Shown: positions 1-9,024, counted from the stretch's first letter. The stretch: 64,000 nucleotides of DNA from Paracoccus amoyensis (GCF_014490725.1 NZ_JACOQL010000001.1:310001-374000); one strand, 5' to 3'. Notes: generated from the letters alone by a model not told the origin. Numbers and translations: made by a program.

Positions 1-1
1 G

Positions 2-247
2 CAATACGGCGCCTTCGTCGAAGTCCACGTCTCGACCAGCCTAGAAGAATGCGAGCGCCGCGACCGCAAGGGGCTGTATAAACTGGCCCGCGAAGGCAAG
101 ATCAAAGAGTTCACGGGCATTTCCGACCCCTATGAAGAACCCGCAAAGCCCGAACTGCGCGTCGATACCCAGGATATCGACGTTGACAGCGCCGCGCATC
201 AGGTTCTGTTGACGCTGGAAAGCATGGGCCTGATCGGCCTGCGCTGA
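2..247 (+). CDS. cysC: Adenylylsulfate kinase, C-terminal part (partial)
   Basis: This is the last 81 codons of a gene that begins before the window. The residues read VHVSTSLEECERRDRKGLY, then KIKEFTGISDPYEEP, which match the end of APS kinases (CysC), including the conserved D-x-KGLY and FTGI-x-x-PYE-P stretches. The enzyme phosphorylates adenylylsulfate to PAPS in cytoplasmic sulfate assimilation. In Rhodobacterales this domain is often the C-terminal half of a CysN-CysC fusion, but the N-terminal part is outside the window, so stand-alone or fused cannot be decided. A strong terminator hairpin follows 22 bases after the stop. Confidence 0.85.
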   Translation, partial: QYGAFVEVHVSTSLEECERRDRKGLYKLAREGKIKEFTGISDPYEEPAKPELRVDTQDIDVDSAAHQVLLTLESMGLIGLR

Positions 248-268
248 TTGCCCAGCCGGTGAATTGCA

Positions 269-303
269 CAGCCCCGCCCGTAACAAGGCGGGGCTGTTTG
301 CTT
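269..303 (+). terminator. Rho-independent terminator after cysC
   Basis: A perfect 10-bp stem, CAGCCCCGCC (269-278) pairing with GGCGGGGCTG (287-296), encloses an 8-base loop and is followed by a T-rich TTTGCTTT tail. It lies just behind the cysC stop and should end that transcript. Confidence 0.8.
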
Positions 304-571
304 TCATGGGGTCGCCGCGACACCTGCCCACGCATTCAGAAAGCCGTTCGATGGCGAAAATTCAGCCCGCTACAGGTTTCACCCCTTGGGTGGCGGCGGT
401 GGTTTTGCTGCGGGGCAATTTCATGAACCTGATCATGGACGGCAAGGGCTGGATGATCATCCCGCAGGGATGCAGTTCGCGCTGCGCTATCCACCGGGCA
501 TTGTTGCGACGATTGCCATGATTCCGGCGATCCGCAGCGGCAACCACCACGCGCCGTCTGATCCGCAAAGC

Positions 572-608
572 AAAACCCCCGCCACGCGGTTGCGGGCGGG
601 GGTTTTTT
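572..608. terminator. Bidirectional terminator downstream of the hsp20-DUF1150 operon
   Basis: AAAACCCCCGCC (572-583) pairs with GGCGGGGGTTTT (595-606) across a short loop, with extra T residues after it on the plus strand and a TTTT run on the minus strand. It sits 20 bases beyond the DUF1150 stop codon and can terminate transcription from either side. Confidence 0.8.
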
Positions 609-627
609 GACGGTCGAAGGGATGGGT

Positions 628-858
628 TCAGTGAACGCTGACCGGTGTCAGTTCATTCTGACGGGCCAACATGAAGGCCAGCGAACGTTCGCGAACCAAG
701 GCCAGACGTTCGCCATCACCGTCATACATCGCATAAAGCGTGTCGATGCCGGGCACTTGTTCGCGGATTTCATGTGGCAAGGTCTTCGTGGCGACCGGGC
801 GGATGTAAACGGTGTTTGTCACGGCACCGGTGTCGCCGAAATCGAATTTGGTATCCAT
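628..858 (-). CDS. DUF1150 family small protein
   Basis: This 76-residue protein begins MDTKFDFG and contains the segment VYIRPVATKTLPHE, typical of the DUF1150 family found next to small heat-shock genes in Rhodobacterales. No catalytic motif, signal peptide or membrane segment is visible; the function is unknown. The chosen start (complement of 856-858) has a GGGG ribosome site just before it; a longer open frame exists but runs antiparallel through the hsp20 gene region and is not needed. The gene lies 13 bases after hsp20 and is surely cotranscribed with it, which suggests a stress-related or chaperone-partner role (inference). Confidence 0.8.
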   Translation of the reverse strand: MDTKFDFGDTGAVTNTVYIRPVATKTLPHEIREQVPGIDTLYAMYDGDGERLALVRERSLAFMLARQNELTPVSVH

Positions 859-871
859 GATGATCCCCTTT

Positions 872-1282
872 TTATTTACGGCTGATCGGAATGGTTTGAA
901 CGACTTGCTGGGGCGCGGTTCGGCGCAGGTCGATATGAAGCAGACCGTTTTCCATGTTGGCCGAAACCACTTCGACCCCGTCTGCCAGAACAAAGCTGCG
1001 CTGGAATGCGCGGCCCGCAATGCCACGGTGCAGAAAAACACGCTCTTCGTCAGGTTCAGTGATGCGGCCACGAACCACCAGTTGCCGGTCCTCGATCGTG
1101 ACCGTCAGATCATCTTCGGAAAACCCGGCCACGGCCAATGTGATCCTGAAGCCATCCGGTGCCACATGCTCGATGTTATAGGGGGGATACCCCTCAGCGC
1201 CCTTGGCAGCACGCTCGGCCAGCCGTTCAAGCTGATCGAAACCCAGCAGATAGGGATGTGCCCCCAACGAAATCTTGCTCAT
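872..1282 (-). CDS. Small heat-shock protein, Hsp20/alpha-crystallin family
   Basis: The 136-residue protein has an N-terminal arm (LGFDQLERLAER) and an alpha-crystallin domain at about residues 30-125 with the hallmarks RAFQRSFVLADGV and the A-x-x-x-NGLL-x-I signature (ANMENGLLHIDL). It resembles IbpA/IbpB-class bacterial sHsps: ATP-independent holdases that bind unfolding proteins in the cytoplasm and hand them to DnaK/ClpB. The start MSKISLG is preceded by AAGGGC at suitable spacing. It is the first gene of a two-gene operon with the DUF1150 gene. A heat-shock-type promoter candidate lies about 70-95 bases upstream. Confidence 0.93.
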   Translation of the reverse strand: MSKISLGAHPYLLGFDQLERLAERAAKGAEGYPPYNIEHVAPDGFRITLAVAGFSEDDLTVTIEDRQLVVRGRITEPDEERVFLHRGIAGRAFQRSFVLADGVEVVSANMENGLLHIDLRRTAPQQVVQTIPISRK

Positions 1283-1347
1283 ATTCAGCCCTTTGTCTTC
1301 TAAGCGACTGTCGTCCGCAGGCCCCATCTGGCGACCCGCTTGTATCG

Positions 1348-1377
1348 AATATGTGTGCCGCTGGCCCGGGAAACAAG
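1348..1377 (-). promoter_or_regulatory. Possible RpoH (sigma-32 type) promoter of hsp20
   Basis: Reading the minus strand, CTTGTT (1377-1372) is followed after 16 bases by CACATATT (1355-1348). This resembles the CTTG...C-C-AT-T layout of heat-shock sigma factor promoters. Its place about 70 bases before the Hsp20 start fits. The match is by eye only. Confidence 0.4.
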
Positions 1378-1526
1378 CCCATAAGGTTTTCGTGATCACA
1401 ATCGGCGATCATTCGGGATGTGTTGGCAAGGAAAACCGCTTTGTTCGCACGATTCTGTTAACAGCGGGTCCAAGACTGGGTATAAACAGTTCAAATAACA
1501 TCAACCTGTCCAGCAAAGCGTGCCAG

Positions 1527-1745
1527 ATGAATATGCAAAACACCATGTCGCACGAGGAAATCGTCCGTTCGAAACTGACGGCGTTGCGTTGCGAGCATCG
1601 TGATCTGGACGAGGCGATTGCAGCATTGTCCGCCCAGCAATTGACCTCATCGGTCGCATTGCAACGGCTGAAGAAGCAAAAATTGTCATTGAAGGACAAA
1701 ATTGCCCGTCTGGAAGATGAACTGACCCCCGATATCATCGCATAA
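1527..1745 (+). CDS. YdcH/DUF465 family small coiled-coil protein
   Basis: A 72-residue, highly charged helical protein. The central and C-terminal part ([22 protein letters not shown]) has the repeated K-L/I-K-D-x-I-x-x-L pattern of the DUF465 (YdcH) family. Members are short helical hairpins of unknown function. The start at 1527 (MNMQ) is the longest reasonable; MSHEE at 1545 is an alternative, and neither has a strong ribosome site. It stands alone between the divergent hsp20 operon and purE, 59 bases before the purE start. Confidence 0.75.
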   Translation: MNMQNTMSHEEIVRSKLTALRCEHRDLDEAIAALSAQQLTSSVALQRLKKQKLSLKDKIARLEDELTPDIIA

Positions 1746-1804
1746 GATTGCGAAGCGCGGCCCCGCGCGGTATGCCTGCGCAGCATTTATTTAGAGGGCG
1801 GCGA

Positions 1805-2290
1805 ATGGATAAACCGGTCGGAATCATCATGGGCAGCCAGTCTGACTGGCCGACGATGCGCGAAGCGGCTGCCATTCTGGATGAGCTCGGAATCGGTTAT
1901 GAAACCAAAATCGTCAGTGCCCATCGCACCCCTGATCGTTTGTGGGACTATGGCAAGACTGCTGCGGCGCGTGGACTGAAGGTCATTATCGCCGGGGCAG
2001 GGGGGGCGGCCCATCTGCCGGGGATGATGGCGTCGAAAACCCGTGTGCCGGTGATTGGCGTGCCGGTGCAGACCCGCGCTTTGTCCGGTGTGGATTCGCT
2101 GTATTCCATCCTGCAGATGCCCAAGGGCTTTCCGGTTGCCACAATGGCCATCGGGCCGGCGGGCGCCGCCAATGCGGGATTGATGGCTGCGGGCATCCTG
2201 GCCATCAGCGATCCTGATCTGGCGGAACGTCTGGATGCGTGGCGCGATGCGCTGTCAGCATCCATCCCCGAGGAGCCGGTGGATGAGTGA
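1805..2290 (+). CDS. purE: 5-(carboxyamino)imidazole ribonucleotide mutase PurE
   Basis: PurE (161 residues) moves the carboxylate of N5-CAIR to C4, giving CAIR in purine synthesis. Visible signatures are the N-terminal MGSQSDW (9-15), the catalytic SAHRTP (38-43) with its essential His, and the [11 protein letters not shown] loop near residue 63. Length is normal for class I bacterial PurE. The start [10 protein letters not shown] is chosen over an upstream in-frame ATG because it aligns with the family and follows a GAGGGCGGCGA site. The stop overlaps the purK start by 8 bases, so the two subunits of this step are translationally coupled. Confidence 0.95.
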   Translation: MDKPVGIIMGSQSDWPTMREAAAILDELGIGYETKIVSAHRTPDRLWDYGKTAAARGLKVIIAGAGGAAHLPGMMASKTRVPVIGVPVQTRALSGVDSLYSILQMPKGFPVATMAIGPAGAANAGLMAAGILAISDPDLAERLDAWRDALSASIPEEPVDE

Positions 2291-3320
2291 CATTCGCACG
2301 ATCGGCATTCTTGGCGGCGGTCAGTTGGGGCGAATGCTGTCGGTTGCCGCCAGCCGGCTTGGCCTTCGCTGCCACATCTATGAGCCGGGGGCGACCCCTG
2401 CAGCCGATGTTGCCTATCAGGTGACGAATGCGCCCTATGAGGATGAAGGCGCGTTACGTGCCTTCGCCGAATCGGTGGATGTCATCACCTATGAGTTTGA
2501 AAATGTCCCGACCTCGGCGCTGGACTTGCTGGAATCGATCCGGCCCATTCGCCCGAACCGCCGTGCCTTGGCGGTGTCGCAGGACCGGCTGACGGAAAAG
2601 ACGTTTCTGAATGATATTGGCCTGACGACAGCGTCTTTCGCCGATGTGCCGGATCAGGACGCCTTGCCCGCCGCCATTCAGCAGATTGGGGCACCCTCGA
2701 TCCTGAAGACGCGCCGCATGGGCTATGACGGCAAGGGGCAGGTGCGGATTACCGATGCCGCACACCCGGAATGGACGGGTGCGCCGTCGGTTCTGGAAGG
2801 TTTCGTCGAATTCACAGCCGAGATCAGTGTCATCATTGCCCGTGGGGCAGACGGTCGTGTTGCAGCCTTCGACCCCGGTCTGAATGTCCATCGCGACGGT
2901 ATCCTGCACATGACGACCGTGCCCTGTGGCCTGCCTGCGCGGACCACGACGGATGCCGTGCTGATCGCGGCGAAGATTGCCAATGCGCTGGATTATGTTG
3001 GCGTGCTGAGCGTCGAGCTGTTCGTCACCCCGAAGGGTCTGGTGGTCAACGAAATCGCGCCACGTGTGCACAATTCCGGCCACTGGACGCAGGCCGGCTG
3101 CGCGGTGGACCAGTTTGAACAGCATATCCGTGCCGTCGCAGGCCTGCCCTTGGGGGATGGCAGGCGTTACGCCGATGTGGTGATGGAAAACCTGATCGGC
3201 GACGATGTGTTACGGGTGCCCCAGTTGCTGCAAACGTCGAACCTGCAGGTTCATCTTTATGGCAAGGGCGATCCGCGACCGGGCCGCAAGATGGGGCATG
3301 TCAACCGGATCGGCGGATGA
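2283..3320 (+). CDS. purK: 5-(carboxyamino)imidazole ribonucleotide synthase PurK
   Basis: PurK (345 residues) uses ATP and bicarbonate to carboxylate AIR to N5-CAIR, the substrate of PurE. It is an ATP-grasp enzyme: the N-terminal [12 protein letters not shown] (about 7-18), the grasp segment [12 protein letters not shown], and the metal/ATP region [24 protein letters not shown] are all present. The ATG is inside the end of purE and its own TGA overlaps the ATG of the following Nudix gene, giving a three-gene coupled operon. Confidence 0.95.
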   Translation: MSDIRTIGILGGGQLGRMLSVAASRLGLRCHIYEPGATPAADVAYQVTNAPYEDEGALRAFAESVDVITYEFENVPTSALDLLESIRPIRPNRRALAVSQDRLTEKTFLNDIGLTTASFADVPDQDALPAAIQQIGAPSILKTRRMGYDGKGQVRITDAAHPEWTGAPSVLEGFVEFTAEISVIIARGADGRVAAFDPGLNVHRDGILHMTTVPCGLPARTTTDAVLIAAKIANALDYVGVLSVELFVTPKGLVVNEIAPRVHNSGHWTQAGCAVDQFEQHIRAVAGLPLGDGRRYADVVMENLIGDDVLRVPQLLQTSNLQVHLYGKGDPRPGRKMGHVNRIGG

Positions 3321-3763
3321 AACCGGCCCGGCCACGTCTTGCGGTGCGCGCGGCGATCCTGCGCGACGACCGCCTGCTGATGGTGAACGCCTATCCGGGC
3401 CAGATGTCGGATCTGTGGACCCTTCCCGGCGGCGGTGTCGAGGGTGGCCAGTCGCTGCCCGAAAACCTGATCCGTGAAGTGGCCGAGGAAACAGGCCTGC
3501 AGATCAATGTCGGCGCACCGATCTTGATCAACGAATTTCATGACCCCGCCACCGGCTTTCATCAGGTCGATTTGATCTTTCGCGCGATGTTGCGGGACGA
3601 AAATCGGATCATGCTGAATGATCCCGAAGGTGTGGTGAACCGCTTTTGCTGGGCATCGCGGAAGGATCTGCGAAAATTGCGGCACAAGCCCGATATGTTG
3701 GCGCAAGCCGTCTGGGGCCAGCATGCCGCATGGTATGACCCTATGGAAACCATCGTTCGATAA
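3317..3763 (+). CDS. Nudix hydrolase
   Basis: This 148-residue protein carries a Nudix box at residues 39-61 (GGVEGGQSLPENLIREV, then AEETGL). Nudix enzymes cleave nucleoside-diphosphate-linked compounds with Mg2+ bound by the REUXEEXGU glutamates, which are intact here. The upstream Glu of the canonical GX5EX7REUXEEXGU pattern is replaced by Gln (Q45), a change seen in some family members. The substrate cannot be told. It overlaps purK by 4 bases (ATGA), so it is coupled to the purEK operon; a house-cleaning or nucleotide-salvage role is an inference from that placement. Confidence 0.85.
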   Translation: MKPARPRLAVRAAILRDDRLLMVNAYPGQMSDLWTLPGGGVEGGQSLPENLIREVAEETGLQINVGAPILINEFHDPATGFHQVDLIFRAMLRDENRIMLNDPEGVVNRFCWASRKDLRKLRHKPDMLAQAVWGQHAAWYDPMETIVR

Positions 3764-3866
3764 AGCGGCAGGCATCCGCGATGCCTGGTCCGACAGCAAC
3801 CCATGACCACTTGTCGCCTGCCGGGTCATGTTTATCATCGCCGTGTTTACATAAGGTTGTTTGACA

Positions 3867-5282
3867 ATGTTGACCGTTTTTGCTCTGGCCCATACGGCGA
3901 TTTTTCTGACCCTGATGACGCACGCATTGTCGCGGCCTGACCTAAGCTCGACAACGCGGATTTCCTGGATATTCGCCCTTTTGGTGCTGCCATTTGTGGG
4001 GGTCATTTTCTACTTCCTCTATGCCACGATCCGCTTTGGCGGGCGTGAGGGCAGAGGGCACCGCGCCGCGATCAAGGCGACGCATGACATGGTCGTCGCC
4101 AGTGGAGAGCCGGCTGACATTGTCAGGCATGGCCCCGTCAGTGGTTTTGCAACTGCGATCAATGGGTTTGGCGTGACGACCGGCAACCGTGCAAAGCTTT
4201 TGGCCAGCCCGGATGAGCAGCGCGCCCGCATGATCGAAGATTTCGATGCTGCCACGCAATTCATCAACGTCTTTTATTATATCTGGCTGGACGACAATAC
4301 CGGCCGCAATGTGGCACAGGCGCTGATCCGGGCGGCAAAGCGCGGTGTCACGGTCCGCGCGGGCGTGGATCAGATCGGATCTCATGCGTTTATTCGGTCG
4401 CAGACCTGGAATGATCTGAAGGCCGCCGGGATCGAAACGCAGGTTGCGCTGCCCATCGGTAATCCGTTCCTGACCGCCTGTGTGCGGCGCGTGGATTTGC
4501 GCAATCACCGCAAGATTACGGTCATTGATGGCCGTATCCTGCATTGCGGCAGCCAGAATTGCGCCGATCCGGAGTTTTCCCCCAAACCAAAATACGCGCC
4601 GTGGATCGACGTCATGGTGCGTTTCGAAGGTCCGATCGCGCGGCAGATGGACCTGCTTTTCGCCCAGACCTGGTTCGAGGACAGGCCGATCGAACTTGGG
4701 CCGTGGCGCTATGATCCTGTGTCGTTCAGTGACGGGATCACGGTGCAGGCCATCGGCACCGGTCCAACGTTGAGCAAAGGCGTGTCGGCGCAGTTTCTGG
4801 CCCGTATGCTGAGTGAAGGCCGGCGCGAAATCATCATGACGACGCCTTATTTCTCACCCGGTGAGGTTGTCGTGGATGCCATCATGGGCGCTGCCTTGGC
4901 GGGGGTGGATGTCACCCTGACCTTGCCGCGCCGCAATGATTCCGGCTTTGTCGGACCGGCCAGCCGGGCCTATTACCCGCAATTGATCGATGCAGGCGTC
5001 AAGATCGTCGAATTCAACGGCGGTCTGTTGCATTCGAAAATCATGACGATCGACGGTGAAATGGTCTGTTTTGGATCGACCAATCTGGATTTTCGCAGTT
5101 TTGACCTGAACTTTGAAAATGATGTCTTGGTAAAGGATCGCAAGTTGACGCAGGATTTGCGCGACCGACAATTAGAATACATCGCCTCATCAACGCCGGT
5201 CTCCCCGGCCGAGGTCAGGGCATGGCCGACATGGAAGCGTGTCTGGTATAACGCGTTCACCAGCATCGGCCCGCTGATCTAG
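3867..5282 (+). CDS. cls: Cardiolipin synthase (phospholipase D family)
   Basis: The 471-residue protein has two N-terminal membrane segments (about residues 1-20 and 32-55) and two HKD motifs, H-x-K-x4-D at 214-221 (NHRKITVIDG) and 389-396 (LHSKIMTIDG). This is the architecture of bacterial cardiolipin synthases, which condense two phosphatidylglycerols in the inner membrane. I chose ATG 3867, ten bases after an AAGG site; an in-frame TTG at 3861 is too close to that site. It is a single gene, 103 bases after the Nudix gene, followed by a shared terminator with convergent purF. Confidence 0.9.
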   Translation: MLTVFALAHTAIFLTLMTHALSRPDLSSTTRISWIFALLVLPFVGVIFYFLYATIRFGGREGRGHRAAIKATHDMVVASGEPADIVRHGPVSGFATAINGFGVTTGNRAKLLASPDEQRARMIEDFDAATQFINVFYYIWLDDNTGRNVAQALIRAAKRGVTVRAGVDQIGSHAFIRSQTWNDLKAAGIETQVALPIGNPFLTACVRRVDLRNHRKITVIDGRILHCGSQNCADPEFSPKPKYAPWIDVMVRFEGPIARQMDLLFAQTWFEDRPIELGPWRYDPVSFSDGITVQAIGTGPTLSKGVSAQFLARMLSEGRREIIMTTPYFSPGEVVVDAIMGAALAGVDVTLTLPRRNDSGFVGPASRAYYPQLIDAGVKIVEFNGGLLHSKIMTIDGEMVCFGSTNLDFRSFDLNFENDVLVKDRKLTQDLRDRQLEYIASSTPVSPAEVRAWPTWKRVWYNAFTSIGPLI

Positions 5283-5330
5283 CGAAACCGTTTTCGGTCC
5301 CGACTGACAAAAAACGACCGACAAAAAAAA

Positions 5331-5360
5331 CCGGGCGTTGATTTCGCCCGGCTTTCTATT
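5331..5360. terminator. Bidirectional terminator between cls and purF
   Basis: CCGGGCG (5331-5337) pairs with CGCCCGG (5345-5351). The stem is preceded by an A-run and followed by a T-rich stretch, so it can serve both convergent genes. Confidence 0.75.
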
Positions 5361-5371
5361 GCTTGTTCTTT

Positions 5372-6862
5372 TTATTCTGCGGCTTCGTTCATCGCCGTTT
5401 CAGAACCCGGTTTCATGCGGAACCCCCGCTCAAGCTGATCGAAGGGGGCCACCGGATAATCGCCCGAGAAACAGGCGTCGCAATATTGCGGAGATTTGTT
5501 ATTGCGGCCCTTGGCTTCGCCCACGGCGCGATAAAGGCCGTCCAGCGATACGAAGGCCAGGGAATCCACGCCAATCCAATCGCGCATTTCCTCGGGCGTC
5601 ATATTTGCCGCCAGCAGCTTGTCGCGATCCGGGGTATCCACGCCATAGAAGCAGGGCCATGCGGTTGGCGGGGACGCGATGCGGAAATGCACCTCGGCTG
5701 CGCCGGCATCAAGGATCATGTCCTTGATCTTGCGGCTGGTCGTGCCGCGCACGACACTGTCATCGACCAGCACGACCCGTTTGCCCGCGATCAGCGAACG
5801 GTTCACGTTCAGCTTCAGTCGCACGCCCATGTTGCGGATCTGTTCGGTCGGCTCGATAAATGTGCGGCCCATATACTGGTTGCGGATGATCCCCATGCCA
5901 TAGGGAATCCCCGATTCCTGCGCAAAACCGATGGCCGCGGGGGTGCCGCTGTCGGGAACGGGGCAGACCAGATCAGCCTCGATCGGGGCTTCACGGGCCA
6001 GTTCCACACCGATCTGACGGCGGGTTTCATAAACCGAACGACCGCCGATGATCGAATCGGGGCGGCTGAAATAAACATGTTCGAAGATGCAGAAACGCCC
6101 GGTCGAGGGGCCGAAGGGCCGCGACGATTCGACCTGACCTTTCGAGATGACAACCATTTCCCCCGGCTCGATCTCTCGGACGAAGTCGGCGCCGATAATG
6201 TCCAGCGCACAGGTTTCCGAGGCCAGCACAAAGCCATCGTCACCAACCTTGCCCAGAACCAGCGGGCGCACGCCCAGCGGATCGCGAACGCCGATCAGCT
6301 TGGTGCGGGTCATGGCGATGACGCTGAATGCGCCTTCGATCCGACGCAGGGCGTCCTTCATCCGCTCGGGAATGTTGCGCTGTATGGACCGCGCCATCAG
6401 GTGAATGATGCATTCGCTGTCAGAAGACGACTGGAAGATGCTGCCGCGTTCGATCAGTTCGCGGCGCAATGCGGCGGCGTTGGTGATGTTGCCGTTATGG
6501 GCGACGGCACAGCCGCCCATGTGAAATTCGCCAAAGAAGGGCTGCACGTCGCGGATCGCCGTTGCAGCTTTGGACCCGGCCGTTGAATAGCGCACATGGC
6601 CAATGGCCAGCGATCCGGGCAGCGTATCCATGACGTCCGGCTTGGTGAAGTTGTCGCGGACGTAACCGAAGCGATGGGCACTGTTGAAGCCCTGATCGGG
6701 ATCAAAGGCGACGATGCCCCCCGCTTCCTGACCGCGATGCTGCAAGGCGTGCAGGCCAAGGGCGACGAAACTAGAGGCATCGACCACGCCGATCGCTCCG
6801 AAAATGCCGCATTCTTCATGCAGGCGGTCCGAGTCGAACGGATGGGCCAGAAATGGTTGCAT
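5372..6862 (-). CDS. purF: Amidophosphoribosyltransferase PurF
   Basis: PurF (496 residues) makes phosphoribosylamine from PRPP and glutamine, the first committed purine step. The N-terminal sequence RLHEECGIFG places the catalytic glutaminase Cys at residue 18, so a 17-residue propeptide is probably removed. The PRPP loop reads VVLVDDSVVRGTT. Cysteines matching the [4Fe-4S]-binding set of Bacillus-type PurF are visible (FCIFEHVYFSRP, PCFYGVD, YCDACFSGDYP), so this is the iron-sulfur, proprotein type. GTG at 6865 directly precedes the chosen ATG. It is separated from upstream cvpA by a terminator. Confidence 0.95.
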   Translation of the reverse strand: MQPFLAHPFDSDRLHEECGIFGAIGVVDASSFVALGLHALQHRGQEAGGIVAFDPDQGFNSAHRFGYVRDNFTKPDVMDTLPGSLAIGHVRYSTAGSKAATAIRDVQPFFGEFHMGGCAVAHNGNITNAAALRRELIERGSIFQSSSDSECIIHLMARSIQRNIPERMKDALRRIEGAFSVIAMTRTKLIGVRDPLGVRPLVLGKVGDDGFVLASETCALDIIGADFVREIEPGEMVVISKGQVESSRPFGPSTGRFCIFEHVYFSRPDSIIGGRSVYETRRQIGVELAREAPIEADLVCPVPDSGTPAAIGFAQESGIPYGMGIIRNQYMGRTFIEPTEQIRNMGVRLKLNVNRSLIAGKRVVLVDDSVVRGTTSRKIKDMILDAGAAEVHFRIASPPTAWPCFYGVDTPDRDKLLAANMTPEEMRDWIGVDSLAFVSLDGLYRAVGEAKGRNNKSPQYCDACFSGDYPVAPFDQLERGFRMKPGSETAMNEAAE

Positions 6863-6915
6863 CACGGCATCCTGAATAGCTTTGGGCTGTCATGCGCTAT
6901 GTAGTGTGGGTTCTA

Positions 6916-6956
6916 CAAAAAGTCACGCCCCCGCAGCAGGGCGAGGGCGCTTTTTC
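6916..6956 (-). terminator. Terminator between cvpA and purF
   Basis: An AAAAAG...CTTTTT outer pair encloses CGCCCCCGC and GCGAGGGCG, pairing with one mismatch. On the minus strand it ends in a T-run and lies about 45 bases beyond the cvpA stop, so it probably separates cvpA from purF. It could also act in the plus direction. Confidence 0.6.
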
Positions 6957-6997
6957 GTCACGAAAGCGACATGCACGGGAAAATATGCCGTGGATGA

Positions 6998-7618
6998 TCA
7001 GTTTGTCGCGGGTGCCGAACCCTCGGGGATGGTGGCTGGTGCCTGATCCGGTGAGACGGCTTCGGTGGCGGTGCAACCCTGAACCATCTGTTCGTAGCGG
7101 CTGACGATCCAGCTTGGGGCGTCGTTGGGAAGTTGTTCGTCCATCTGGCCGCGCATCCGCTCGAACACCTGGGCCGAGCGCGAGTTCTCGACCATCGTGA
7201 CCTGTTGCGAGGTCATCACGCGGTCATAGACGATGAACGCAATCGCAACCAACAGCACACCGCGTGCCACGCCGAACAGAAAGCCCGCGCCCTGATCGAT
7301 CCCGCCTAGCGCAGACCGTTGCACGACCGACGAAAACAGCGGGGTCAGGATCGAAAAGACCACCAGTGCCAGCGCAAAGACCACCGCGAAACCGGCGATT
7401 GTTGCCAATTCGCAGCTATCGCCCAGAAACTTGTCCAGATAGGGCAGCTGCGCAATCAGCGGTCGCATCTGTCCGGCGAACAGAAAGGCCAGAACAGCAG
7501 CGCCGATCCATCCCAGAATGGCCAGCGATTCGCGAACGAATCCCCGCGACCATGCCAGAATCGCGGAAAGGATGATGACTGCAGCCACCACCGCATCGAT
7601 TATCGTGAAACCGTCCAT
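6998..7618 (-). CDS. cvpA: CvpA family inner-membrane protein
   Basis: A 206-residue membrane protein with about four hydrophobic segments in the first 135 residues (DAVVAAVIILSAILAW, LAILGWIGAAVLAFLF, IAGFAVVFALALVVFSIL, FGVARGVLLVAIAFIVYD) and a soluble tail. The order of segments and the SRGFVRE and DQGAGFLFGVARG motifs match CvpA (colicin V production family). The molecular role is not settled; it is linked to envelope homeostasis and in several genomes lies next to purF, as here. The tail is rich in Ala/Pro/Thr. Confidence 0.85.
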   Translation of the reverse strand: MDGFTIIDAVVAAVIILSAILAWSRGFVRESLAILGWIGAAVLAFLFAGQMRPLIAQLPYLDKFLGDSCELATIAGFAVVFALALVVFSILTPLFSSVVQRSALGGIDQGAGFLFGVARGVLLVAIAFIVYDRVMTSQQVTMVENSRSAQVFERMRGQMDEQLPNDAPSWIVSRYEQMVQGCTATEAVSPDQAPATIPEGSAPATN

Positions 7619-7659
7619 AGCATTGCCCCTGTGCCGGTTTTCTTTTCATATCAGGTGGT

Positions 7660-9024
7660 TCAGCCGGCGCCGAAAACCTCACCCACGAATCCAGTCAGAT
7701 CGGCAATGCGTCGCAGTTGCATGCCTCCTGCGCCCTCGACCTTTTGGGCGTCAGGCAAAATCGCCTGTGAAAAACCAAGTTTCTGCGCTTCTTTCAACCT
7801 ATTTTCCGCCTGTGCGACGGGACGTAGGGCACCAGACAGGCTGATTTCGCCGAAAAGGACAGCCTCTGGCGGCAGTGCCATGTCCTCTCGGGCGGATAGC
7901 AAGGCACCTGCGATGGCCAGATCTGCGGCGGGTTCATTGACGCGCATGCCGCCTGCGACGTTCAGAAACACGTCCAGACCGGCAAAGGGGATGCCGCAAC
8001 GCGCCTCCAGCACTGCAAGGATGGTGCTGACCCGCCCGCTGTCCAGCCCCACGACCGTGCGGCGGGGCGAGGCGAGGGTGGACGGCGCGACCAGTGCCTG
8101 AATTTCGGTCAGGACCGGGCGCGTGCCCTCGATCCCGGCGAAAACGGCGCTGCCGGCGATGGGCTGGCCGCGTTCGGACAGAAACAGGGCCGAGGGGTTG
8201 GCAACTTCGGCAAGCCCCATCCCGGTCATTTCAAAAACGCCGATTTCGTCCGCCGGGCCAAAGCGGTTCTTCACGCTGCGCAGGATGCGGAACTGGTGGC
8301 CGCGTTCACCTTCGAAATAGATGACCGTGTCGACCATGTGTTCAACGACGCGAGGGCCGGCAATCTGTCCTTCCTTGGTGACGTGGCCCACAAGGATGAT
8401 GGCCACGCCGCGCCGTTTGGCGAATGTGACCAATTCATGCGCCGCGGCGCGAACCTGCGCCACGCTGCCCGGCGCAGCCTCGACCTGATCGGACCACAGC
8501 GTCTGGACGGAATCGATGATTGCCAGATCCGGGCGTTCGATATCCAGCGTTGTCAGAATGTCGCGCAGGTTGGTTTCCGACCCCAGCCGGACGGGCGCGT
8601 CGGCAAGGCCAAGCCGCTGCGCGCGCATCCGCACCTGTGCGCTTGCTTCCTCGCCGCTGATATAGACCGCATCCAGACCGCCACGGGCAAAGGCTGCCGC
8701 GCCTTGCAGCAAAAGCGTTGATTTGCCGATGCCCGGATCACCGCCGACCAGAATGGCCGAACCGGGCACCAGCCCGCCGCCCAAGACTCGGTCCAGCTCT
8801 GCCATGCCTGAATTCTTGCGCGGCGGCGGCGCTTCGACCGTTTGCAGGCCGCTGAGCGGAACCGCACGACCCTTGGCCGCGCCCAACCCGCGCCCCGGCC
8901 CTTGGGACAGGGGGGCTTCCTCGATGATCGTGTTCCATGCGCCGCATGCGTCGCATCGCCCCGCCCATTTCTTGTGGGACGCGCCGCAGGCGGTGCAGGT
9001 GAATGTCGTGACCGGTTTTGCCAT
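7660..9024 (-). CDS. radA: DNA repair protein RadA (Sms)
   Basis: RadA (454 residues) promotes branch migration in recombinational repair. In order: an N-terminal zinc finger with two C-x-x-C pairs (CTACG, CDACG; residues 10-30), a RecA-like ATPase with Walker A GGDPGIGKST, the RadA-specific KNRFG motif, and a Lon-protease-like C-terminal domain. I chose MAKPVTTFTC as the start because family members begin there; an in-frame ATG six codons earlier is possible, and neither has a clear ribosome site. It lies 41 bases before cvpA on the same strand. Confidence 0.95.
   Translation of the reverse strand: MAKPVTTFTCTACGASHKKWAGRCDACGAWNTIIEEAPLSQGPGRGLGAAKGRAVPLSGLQTVEAPPPRKNSGMAELDRVLGGGLVPGSAILVGGDPGIGKSTLLLQGAAAFARGGLDAVYISGEEASAQVRMRAQRLGLADAPVRLGSETNLRDILTTLDIERPDLAIIDSVQTLWSDQVEAAPGSVAQVRAAAHELVTFAKRRGVAIILVGHVTKEGQIAGPRVVEHMVDTVIYFEGERGHQFRILRSVKNRFGPADEIGVFEMTGMGLAEVANPSALFLSERGQPIAGSAVFAGIEGTRPVLTEIQALVAPSTLASPRRTVVGLDSGRVSTILAVLEARCGIPFAGLDVFLNVAGGMRVNEPAADLAIAGALLSAREDMALPPEAVLFGEISLSGALRPVAQAENRLKEAQKLGFSQAILPDAQKVEGAGGMQLRRIADLTGFVGEVFGAG

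Larger units (their letters stand above)
248..627. other. Intergenic stretch with two terminators and no convincing gene
   Basis: This gap of about 380 bases separates the cysC end from the convergent DUF1150 gene. It holds a terminator at each end (269-303 and 572-608). Between them two overlapping plus-strand frames stay open and contain hydrophobic runs such as TPWVAAVVLLRG and IVATIAMIPAI. Neither has a clear ribosome binding site or a recognisable family. It may be a decayed membrane-protein gene, but I do not call one. Confidence 0.4.

Noticed and set aside
264..610. Two overlapping plus-strand open frames with hydrophobic runs after cysC
   Set aside because: No ribosome site, no recognisable family, and the frames run into a terminator. 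At most a decayed gene.
5363..6586. Long plus-strand open frame (407 codons) opposite purF
   Set aside because: It is the complementary-strand shadow of purF, whose protein is complete and conserved.
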